A DNA stretch of 64,000 nt from Bacillus tianshenii. GTDB taxonomy: Bacteria; Bacillota; Bacilli; Bacillales; Bacillaceae_N. The stretch lies in assembly GCA_020524525.2 (NCBI GenBank), contig CP129018.1, forward strand, positions 2,050,115-2,114,114, given 5' to 3'. The notes beneath the pieces are model-generated. The model was given only the letters and a program-made list of their open reading frames with translations. It searched no databases and had not been told where the DNA came from. The position numbers and the translations under genes were made by a program. This document shows positions 58,068-64,000 of the stretch, piece by piece; the first letter of the stretch is position 1; each line of letters opens with the position of its first letter.

Positions 58068-58356
58068 TACTCACTGCTCCTGTTGTTATTTCATAATTTA
58101 ACGAGTTTCCACTTGGACAGGTTGTCGTTTCAATGTACCCTTCTGTCTTCAATGTATCTAAATCATCTGGACGCTTATCGTTTTCGATTTCATACGCTTG
58201 TACTTGTGCTTCAATAAGCTTTACCAGAGCTTCACATCCTTTATCCTTCACTACTTCATTGTGCTTCGTTATATTAGGAATCGTGATGATTAACAAAGTT
58301 GAAATAATCATTAGCACAATCAACATTTCGATCAATGTAAATGCACGACTGTTCAT
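58057..58356 (-). CDS. comGC: Competence major pseudopilin ComGC with Ala at the cleavage site
   Basis: The main subunit of the competence pseudopilus. It is 99 aa, with the leader MNSRA followed by FTLIEMLIVLMI. The residue before the cleavage point is Ala (codon GCA) rather than the nearly invariant Gly, so ComC processing may be slower. Two cysteines (about residues 40 and 79) match the intramolecular disulfide of ComGC. GGGAGG precedes ATG 58356. Confidence 0.94.
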   Translation of the reverse strand: MNSRAFTLIEMLIVLMIISTLLIITIPNITKHNEVVKDKGCEALVKLIEAQVQAYEIENDKRPDDLDTLKTEGYIETTTCPSGNSLNYEITTGAVSIVP

Positions 58357-58369
58357 TTATAGTCCTCCC

Positions 58370-59404
58370 TTAAATCGTGTTCATCAAACCGAAGATCGGC
58401 AACATCATACCGAGAAAAATCACCACCACCCCTAATCCGATAAAGGTAAATAAGAGCGGCTGAACAATTCGAAACAATTGATTAATCCATTTCTCCATCT
58501 GTTCAAATACCATTTCACAATAATCTTGTAATTCTTTCCCAACAACACCATTTGCCTGCCCATGATGAATAACGACTGCCGCTTCTTTTTCAAAATAAGG
58601 CATTGATTCAACAATTTCTGACAACAAGGCGCCATTACGCAAACACACGATCATATCACTAGCTGCTTCACTCAAAAACTTAGAATAAGGTTGAGCTGAA
58701 AAAATCTCTAAGCTATTGTACACCGAAAGACCGCCAACCAAAAGATTACTAAATTGCATCATATACTGATGTGTGAAATAAAGAGAAAGAAATTGGTTGA
58801 AAATCGGTATTTTCATCCATATTGAAATTTGTTTTATAACCGAAAGACGTTGGAGATAGAAACGATAAAACAACCAGAAGGAAAAAAGCCCGAGCAGTAA
58901 TATGACAAGCATCCATTTTATGATTTTGGGTAATTTCAGCAAAAAGAGGGTCAATGGAGGCAACTGATGATTCATCGATTGATAGAGGTAATCAAATTGA
59001 GGGAAAAGCATTACCTGCATGAAATAAACCATTCCAAACAACAGAAACAACAGAAATACAGGATAGCGAAGCATATTGAAAAAGCGTTTTTGACTATTAT
59101 GCAAATGAAACAACCAGTTACTGCTATAACGCAAAGAAAAAACAAAATCACCTTGGCGTTCTGACGTATAGATATAGCTTGTTACATAAGCAGAGAATCC
59201 CCATTTTTTTAAAACGACATGAAATTCACTCCCTGCCTGCAACGCTTGTAATCCTTCAGTAATGTCTTTTTTTGTATGTGATTTTTGGTAGGATTTTAGC
59301 AATTCAAGTGCATGTAAAAGGGTATAGCCTTTTTCAAGCAACCTCGCTAGCTTACTCAAAAAATCTGCTTGCTGCTTTATTGTCCACCTCTTCCTCCTAA
59401 ACAT
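58370..59404 (-). CDS. comGB: Competence pilus inner membrane protein ComGB
   Basis: A GspF/PilC-type platform protein. 344 aa with three membrane helices at about 110-130, 160-182 and 310-335, and paired cytoplasmic helical domains (KQQADFLSKLARLLEKGYTLLHALELL and the later QYMMQFSNLLVGG). It overlaps comGA by 8 bases. Confidence 0.94.
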   Translation of the reverse strand: MFRRKRWTIKQQADFLSKLARLLEKGYTLLHALELLKSYQKSHTKKDITEGLQALQAGSEFHVVLKKWGFSAYVTSYIYTSERQGDFVFSLRYSSNWLFHLHNSQKRFFNMLRYPVFLLFLLFGMVYFMQVMLFPQFDYLYQSMNHQLPPLTLFLLKLPKIIKWMLVILLLGLFSFWLFYRFYLQRLSVIKQISIWMKIPIFNQFLSLYFTHQYMMQFSNLLVGGLSVYNSLEIFSAQPYSKFLSEAASDMIVCLRNGALLSEIVESMPYFEKEAAVVIHHGQANGVVGKELQDYCEMVFEQMEKWINQLFRIVQPLLFTFIGLGVVVIFLGMMLPIFGLMNTI

Positions 59405-60455
59405 TCACAACACCTCTGGTTAATAGTGATTCAGATAAATAACCAAGAGCAATGCCTTTTCGAATCTGATCAGTAAAACATGGAAGGTGAAAAGGATCTT
59501 TCTCTCCTTTTAATTGTAGAAATAAGTTTTGTAAGCTTTGATCCATAAGCAACTCAAAAATACCTGCTCTTCTGCCACCCCGAAGCTTTCGGCAGTGCAC
59601 GGAGCACACTTCTGAACAGAAGGGGCATTGTAATTCAACTAACTCCTGAGCCGCTACACCAACTAAGGTCTGTTCCAAATCAACTCGCGGCACACCAAGC
59701 TCAAGCAAACGATAGACCGCTTCCACTGCTCGTTTTGTATGCAATGTACTTATAACTAAATGACCTGTATACGCCGCTCGAACTGCCATCTTCGCTGTTT
59801 GAGCATCACGTATCTCTCCAATCACCAGCACATCCGGGTCATGTCGCATGGCTGCCATAATTCCGGCTTCATACGTCAAACCAGCCTTTTCATTCATTTG
59901 GACTTGAGTAAAAGCTGGATCATAACGCTCCACAGGATCCTCTAATGTAAGAATTTGAGCATGGAATTGTTCAGAAGCTGCTTTAAGGAGGGCATACAAT
60001 GTAGTTGTCTTTCCTGAACCTGTAGGACCTGTAATGAGGAACAGACCATTTGGGACATGGAGAAGACGCAGTAAGTGCTTTAAGTCATTTGGAAAAAGCG
60101 CAATTTGTTTAAGGGATATTTGACGATTTTGCGGGATAAGGCGAATGACAAGCCCTTCGTTGCCATGAACAGTTGGTAAGGAGGAAAAACGGAGATACAC
60201 ACGTTCGTGCTTTACAATAGACATAAGCGCACCACTTTGTGGCCGGCGCCTTTCACCAATATCCATTCCACTTATAAATTTATAATGTGAAACAAGCTTA
60301 TTCGTTGTTTCAATTCCGAGAGAACTATGCTGATATAACCTGCCATCGATACGAAAGGAAACGGTTGTTTTTTCTGAGGAGGGAGTGAAGTGGATATCAG
60401 AGGCGTTACTGCTGAGGGCACTTTCGAGTATATGAAGACTAAGCTTTTCAATCAT
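59397..60455 (-). CDS. comGA: Competence pilus ATPase ComGA
   Basis: A GspE/PilB-type traffic ATPase for pseudopilus assembly. 352 aa with Walker A GPTGSGKTT, the Asp box LTLEDPVE, Walker B DVLVIGEIRD, and the His box TGHLVISTLHT; cysteines in CPFCSEVCSVHC suggest metal binding. It is the first gene of the operon. AAGGTG lies 11 bases before ATG 60455. I looked for ComK boxes (AAAA-N5-TTTT) upstream and saw none that fit. Confidence 0.95.
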   Translation of the reverse strand: MIEKLSLHILESALSSNASDIHFTPSSEKTTVSFRIDGRLYQHSSLGIETTNKLVSHYKFISGMDIGERRRPQSGALMSIVKHERVYLRFSSLPTVHGNEGLVIRLIPQNRQISLKQIALFPNDLKHLLRLLHVPNGLFLITGPTGSGKTTTLYALLKAASEQFHAQILTLEDPVERYDPAFTQVQMNEKAGLTYEAGIMAAMRHDPDVLVIGEIRDAQTAKMAVRAAYTGHLVISTLHTKRAVEAVYRLLELGVPRVDLEQTLVGVAAQELVELQCPFCSEVCSVHCRKLRGGRRAGIFELLMDQSLQNLFLQLKGEKDPFHLPCFTDQIRKGIALGYLSESLLTRGVVNV

Positions 60456-60667
60456 TCTGTTTCAATCACCTTCTTTCTTTATGTGCTACCTTACCGTTTC
60501 GACACACTTTGAACAATCCCTTCAACAAGTTGTATTTTCCTTCTACTTTTTTAGTCCTATTTTCGTGAGCCTAATAACACCTTTACAATTGTAGAAAACA
60601 TATGAAAAAAGCCATACACCCATCCCTACATCCGGGATAAAAGCACACCTCATGTACTTTCCCAAAA

Positions 60668-60697
60668 GAAAAACCCACTTCAAACGAAGTAGGTTAG
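60668..60697 (-). terminator. Terminator of the mgsR-like gene
   Basis: On the reverse strand, AACCTACTTC-gttt-GAAGTGGGTTTTTC, overlapping the stop of the Spx-family gene. Confidence 0.75.
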
Positions 60698-61074
60698 GAC
60701 ACATGTGAAATATGCTCTTTCTTGTCACTAATCGCCCTCAGTGCTGCGGCATTGTAGCCAATCACAAGCTGGTCATCTTTCATTAGAATCGGTCTGCGCA
60801 GCAAACGTGGCTTCTCTTGTAAAAGTTGCATAAGTTCACTAAGCGGTAATTCTTCAATATTCATGTCTAGCTCTCTATATTCTTGACTTCGCTTTGCTAA
60901 AATTTCATCAACGCCTTCAGTCGTCATTGTTAAAATATGCCGTAGCTCCTGTTCATTTGGCGGCTGGCGGAAAATATGGCGTTCATCGACATCAACATTA
61001 TGTGCTTTCAACCATGCTTTCGTCTTTCGACACGATGTACAACTTGGGTACGTATAAAATGTAATATCACTCAC
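60694..61074 (-). CDS. mgsR: Spx/ArsC-family regulator (MgsR-like)
   Basis: A 126-aa protein of the Spx/MgsR group, which binds the RNA polymerase alpha C-terminal domain. It has the thioredoxin-like CTSC redox motif at residues 12-15 and family features RHIFRQPPNEQEL and RRPILMKDDQLVIGYN. In B. subtilis MgsR (YqgZ) controls a subset of the general stress genes and lies beside yqgY, as here. An Spx paralogue is the alternative; context favours MgsR. Confidence 0.82.
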   Translation of the reverse strand: MSDITFYTYPSCTSCRKTKAWLKAHNVDVDERHIFRQPPNEQELRHILTMTTEGVDEILAKRSQEYRELDMNIEELPLSELMQLLQEKPRLLRRPILMKDDQLVIGYNAAALRAISDKKEHISHVS

Positions 61075-61354
61075 ATAATTCCCCTCCTGTAAGCTTACAA
61101 GCTATTAAAATAAGGAAATCCTTTCGTCAAAGTCAAAGGAAACAGCCATCCTGAACTTTTTTCCTACACAATATTTTGTATCTTGTTTTCATTGTACACT
61201 ATTTGTATAATCTTTGTACAGTTATTTTAAACAAAAATATGAAGAAAATGTGAAAATGTTCATACAAAAACTGTAAACATCATATTAACCATTTCAAAGA
61301 AAACGGAACTATAATATAATAAAACATAGTATTTAATGGCTAGGGGTGAAGAAG

Positions 61355-62053
61355 TTGGAACAAACTTTAAAAGTAACAAGTGTTTTGTCAGATCCAACTC
61401 GGTATTCAATTTATCAATTTATTACAAAGAACCATCAAGAAGTGACAGTTCAAGAAGTTGCAGGTGCATTTGATATTCATCCAAATGTGGCTCGTCTTCA
61501 CTTGTCCAAACTAGAAGATGTTAACATGCTTGTCTCTGAAACGAAGAAAACAGGAAAAGGCGGACGTCCAAGTCGACTGTATCGTTTGTCTGATGATGTT
61601 ATTCAGTTGAACTTCCCATTCCGTGATTATCAGCTATTGTCAAGAATGGCAATTGATACTCTCCTTTCACTTGGAGATACAGGTAAGAAAGCGCTATTTG
61701 GAACAGGTAAGCGCTATGGTAAAGAATCAATGGAAAAAGAATTACAAAACAAGAATATTTCCAAAGAAGACTTATCTTTCAATGAAAAGATCGAGTTAAT
61801 TAAAAGCGCTTCCACTGTTTTAGGCTTCTATCCAGAGTTCGAAAGCAATAAGGAAGAAACAAAAATCTACTTCAAAATTCATAATTGCCCGTTTAAAGAA
61901 GTGGCAAGAGAAGAAAAATATGTGTGCGACATGCACTATGCATTTTTAAGCGGCATGTTTGAAGTCATGTTCGCCAGTGCGCAGCTTGTAGAGGAACAAA
62001 ATATCCTTAAAGGATGCGAGTCTTGTAATTATCAAGCAATGGTCACAAAGTGA
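61355..62053 (+). CDS. ArsR-like winged-helix regulator
   Basis: 232 aa from TTG 61355 (MEQTLKVTSVLSDPTRYSIYQF), with AGGGGTGA 6 bases upstream; the GTG at 61346 has no ribosome site. The N-terminal winged helix has VTVQEVAGAFDIHPNVARLHLSKL and the wing KGGRPSRLYRL. The C-terminal domain has Cys residues in HNCPFKEVA, YVCDMHYAF and GCESCNYQ, which could bind a metal or an iron-sulfur cluster (inference). Its target is unknown. It is followed by yqgY. Confidence 0.82.
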   Translation: MEQTLKVTSVLSDPTRYSIYQFITKNHQEVTVQEVAGAFDIHPNVARLHLSKLEDVNMLVSETKKTGKGGRPSRLYRLSDDVIQLNFPFRDYQLLSRMAIDTLLSLGDTGKKALFGTGKRYGKESMEKELQNKNISKEDLSFNEKIELIKSASTVLGFYPEFESNKEETKIYFKIHNCPFKEVAREEKYVCDMHYAFLSGMFEVMFASAQLVEEQNILKGCESCNYQAMVTK

Positions 62054-62144
62054 TCATGAAGCGCATTTACAAGCTGGCAAGTTGTACTATATAATAGTAT
62101 GGTAATTGTCAGAAATATGGTGTAAGCAAAGGAGGGAATACATA

Positions 62145-62390
62145 ATGCAGAATATGTACCGCGTAATGGCTTTCTGGACAGCAATTTTCTCAATCATGTT
62201 CTTCCTAGGTGAGATGAAGCAAACTGCTTTGCTGTTTGTCGGTATTACAGGTTTCTTCTTAGCAGTTGGATTCTTAAAATTATCTGAACGTACTTACTTG
62301 TACATCTTTGGTGCATTCCTTACGATCTTCTTCGTAGGCTTCACTTACTACTCAACATTCCAAATGGTTCCAGGAATGGGCGGTCACTAA
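62145..62390 (+). CDS. yqgY: DUF2626 small membrane protein (YqgY)
   Basis: An 81-aa protein with three hydrophobic helices (about 6-20, 26-43 and 50-68), likely integral membrane. AAAGGAGG precedes ATG 62145; the extension to 62106 is unsupported. The function is unknown. A terminator follows. Confidence 0.85.
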   Translation: MQNMYRVMAFWTAIFSIMFFLGEMKQTALLFVGITGFFLAVGFLKLSERTYLYIFGAFLTIFFVGFTYYSTFQMVPGMGGH

Positions 62391-62413
62391 GAAAAAAGCG
62401 AGCTGCATCGAAA

Positions 62414-62454
62414 TAAAAAAGACGATGAATTTGTATTCATCGTCTTTTTTATTT
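62414..62454. terminator. Bidirectional terminator between yqgY and the methyltransferase gene
   Basis: AAAAAAGACGATGAAT-ttgt-ATTCATCGTCTTTTTT between convergent genes. Confidence 0.92.
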
Positions 62455-62457
62455 TGT

Positions 62458-63579
62458 TCAACGCCATTGCTCTCCTACTTCGAGCAAATCTTCCACCTTA
62501 AGAAACGGCAAACCTTTCTTCTGCATCACAACATGAAAGGCAGAGCCCATACCGTCACTTGTAATAAATGATCGTATTGCTCGGTTTCTTCGACTAACCT
62601 CTGAAAATGGATTTGGGTCTTGATGGGCCTGCAGCTCATATAAGATGCCTGCCTTCAACAAAAACTCAGCTTGACTCATCATTCCCAACATCTCCAATTG
62701 TTCTTCTACTCCAATATCAATTAAAGCATCAAAATGCACATGTGTCGTCATATCCATTTCTCCTGGATATTGCAGCAAATCTTCAATCTGCTGATGTTGA
62801 TAATAACCTCTTAAGCTTCCTTTCCGCCTCGCTGGATGCTTCCATTCCTCAGTTAAATAGCCATAATCCACCGTTAATATGAGTACCTCATCAAACCATT
62901 CTGCATAATCCTGCATGATCTCTTTCATCATAAGCGGGATTTCAAGGCGCTGCCCTTCTTCTAATTCAAATAGATGCTTTGCTATCCAATTAAGAATCTG
63001 TTGATTTGTACAAGGAATCATTACTTCTTTTAGCTGCTCATCTTCTAGTGTGACAAATACTTCATTCAGTTCTCCGTTCACCTTTTGTACAACGTGTACA
63101 GGCAATGCATCAAATAATTCATTTGAAAAAAACACACCATTCAAGACCCTTTTATCGGTTTTTGCTTCTTCTAAGCTTGCATAAATGTGAACGTGTTGAA
63201 AGCATTTAAGCTGTGCCTCCTGAAGCTTACGATGATAAGGACTTGTCTCAATTATACAGTAGGTCAACGGCTTCGATGATTGCTCCTCCCATGCTGTTAT
63301 TACGGCATGGGCGAACCGTCCGTCTCCACCTCCTGCTTCACATATCACAGGCGGCATATCAGTTAACGCAAAAAACTTTGCAAACAGCTTAGCAAACATT
63401 TTGGCGAATACATCATGCACATGCATGCTCGTATAAAAATCACCACCCTTGCCAAGCTTTTGCTTTTCCTTCATATAATAGCCTTTAACCGGGTGATACA
63501 AGGCGGTTTCCATGTACTCTGCATATGAAATGCAGTTGTTTTTTGATGCTTTTATTTTCTCTCGCAAAATATCTAACAT
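62458..63579 (-). CDS. MidA/NDUFAF7-family SAM-dependent methyltransferase
   Basis: A 373-aa predicted protein-arginine-type methyltransferase. The N-terminus CISYAEYMETALYHPVKGYYM and GGDFYTSMHVHDVFAKMFA are typical of the COG1565 family, the SAM motif is CEAGGGDGRFAHAV, and FFSNELFDALPVHVV is the conserved post-SAM block. Mitochondrial relatives methylate a complex I subunit; the bacterial substrate is unknown. AAGGGGG lies 12 bases before ATG 63579. A single-gene unit. Confidence 0.88.
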   Translation of the reverse strand: MLDILREKIKASKNNCISYAEYMETALYHPVKGYYMKEKQKLGKGGDFYTSMHVHDVFAKMFAKLFAKFFALTDMPPVICEAGGGDGRFAHAVITAWEEQSSKPLTYCIIETSPYHRKLQEAQLKCFQHVHIYASLEEAKTDKRVLNGVFFSNELFDALPVHVVQKVNGELNEVFVTLEDEQLKEVMIPCTNQQILNWIAKHLFELEEGQRLEIPLMMKEIMQDYAEWFDEVLILTVDYGYLTEEWKHPARRKGSLRGYYQHQQIEDLLQYPGEMDMTTHVHFDALIDIGVEEQLEMLGMMSQAEFLLKAGILYELQAHQDPNPFSEVSRRNRAIRSFITSDGMGSAFHVVMQKKGLPFLKVEDLLEVGEQWR

Positions 63580-63734
63580 TTTTTAAAAATTCCCCCTTTT
63601 CACCATTGACATAGTGGTAATTCCATTATATATTATAAACATAGCTTTTAATTATCCCCCATCCCATTTGAACAATTAACATACCCCCAAAGGCCATTCT
63701 CTATATGAGGATGGCTCTTTTTGGTTTGTTTTTT

Positions 63735-63766
63735 AAAAAAAGCCGCAAGCATGCGGCTTTTTTCTG
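63735..63766 (-). terminator. Terminator of the YqgX-like gene
   Basis: On the reverse strand, AAAAAGCCGC-atgctt-GCGGCTTTTTTT, just after the stop codon. Confidence 0.88.
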
Positions 63767-63768
63767 TC

Positions 63769-64000
63769 TTAAAATCCATGTAAAAAGGGGTTGCCATCCA
63801 TTTCAGATTGTACAGTTGTTGTCGGTCCATGACCTGGTGCAACAGTAGTAGACTCCGGAAGTGATAACAATTTATCATGAATACTATCAATCAGTACCTT
63901 ATGAGAACCGCCTGGTAAATCTGTACGTCCGATACTACGAGCAAACAATGTATCACCAGCAAATACAACATTGGCGTCTTTTACATAAAACGACACACTA
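63769..64000 (-). CDS. yqgX: Metallo-beta-lactamase-fold hydrolase, YqgX/glyoxalase II-like (5' end beyond the window)
   Basis: Only the C-terminal 76 or so residues lie in the window. They contain VFAGDTLFARSIGRTDLPGG, with the bridging metal-ligand Asp, and the final-ligand His in VAPGHGPTTT, then a short C-terminus ending in PFLHGF. This fits the YqgX/BaeB branch of the MBL superfamily, which splits thioesters such as S-lactoyl-bacillithiol. The neighbouring mgsR and yqgY match the B. subtilis order. Confidence 0.85.
   Translation of the reverse strand, partial: SVSFYVKDANVVFAGDTLFARSIGRTDLPGGSHKVLIDSIHDKLLSLPESTTVAPGHGPTTTVQSEMDGNPFLHGF

Noticed and set aside
60456-60660. ComK boxes upstream of comGA
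   Set aside because: I found no AAAA-N5-TTTT pair with proper spacing. Absence by eye is not proof, so it is not claimed as a finding.

Overview
The window is a chromosomal segment of a spore-forming member of the Bacillaceae. It carries spo0A, spoIVB, the complete spoIIIA operon (AA to AH), splB and a complete comG operon. Most of the gene order matches the Bacillus subtilis block running from yqgX through comG, gcv, efp, spoIIIA, acc, xse-dxs and spo0A to bkd. Two features point away from B. subtilis itself. One is an OLE RNA with its partner gene oapA inside the ispA-dxs operon; OLE is known mostly from alkaliphilic, halophilic or anaerobic Firmicutes. The other is an adenosylcobalamin-dependent (class II) ribonucleotide reductase. 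An alkaliphilic or halotolerant Bacillus-like host is therefore an inference. I saw no insertion sequence, prophage, CRISPR array, tRNA or rRNA.

Layout. 1-8.0 kb: the branched-chain acyl-CoA operon ptb-bcd-buk-lpdV-bkdAA (minus strand, running off the left edge), behind a textbook sigma-54 promoter and the activator gene bkdR. Palindromes centred on GCATGC lie at both ends of bkdR. 8-16.8 kb: an accessory stretch with a small DUF2627 membrane protein, a chemoreceptor whose start is out of frame at a run of six G, a glycerophosphodiesterase, an aspartokinase, and a two-gene FapA/GAF unit of unknown role. 17-19.4 kb: spo0A and spoIVB. 19.6-28.9 kb: recN-argR-yqxC-dxs-oapA-OLE-ispA-xseB-xseA-nusB, read from nusB towards recN, without the folD that sits between nusB and xseA in B. 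subtilis. 29-31.4 kb: accB-accC and an Asp23-family gene. 31.8-37.1 kb: spoIIIAA-AH. 37.2-43 kb: efp, a Xaa-Pro peptidase, aroQ, yqhR, then yqhQ-yqhP on the plus strand, yqhO and mntR. 43.1-46.9 kb: splB and nrdJ, which lie between mntR and lipM where B. subtilis has neither. nrdJ is preceded by two NrdR boxes. 47.3-55.7 kb: lipM, yqhL, the glycine cleavage operon gcvT-gcvPA-gcvPB behind a tandem glycine riboswitch, and yqhH-yqhG. 55.7-60.5 kb: yqzE, aroK and comGG-GA. The sinI-sinR-tasA-sipW-tapA matrix cluster found at this point in B. subtilis is absent. 60.7-64 kb: an mgsR-like Spx-family gene, an HTH regulator, yqgY, a MidA-type methyltransferase and the 3' part of a metallo-hydrolase gene.

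How the parts work together. The bkd operon turns branched-chain amino-acid carbon into acyl-CoA primers and ATP. accBC, dxs and ispA feed lipid and isoprenoid synthesis. OLE RNA and OapA are transcribed within the isoprenoid genes and would form a membrane ribonucleoprotein. The spo genes cover sporulation entry (Spo0A), the mother-cell to forespore channel (SpoIIIA) and sigma-K checkpoint signalling (SpoIVB); SplB repairs spore DNA damage during germination. Every start, promoter and function here was read by eye, without database searches.
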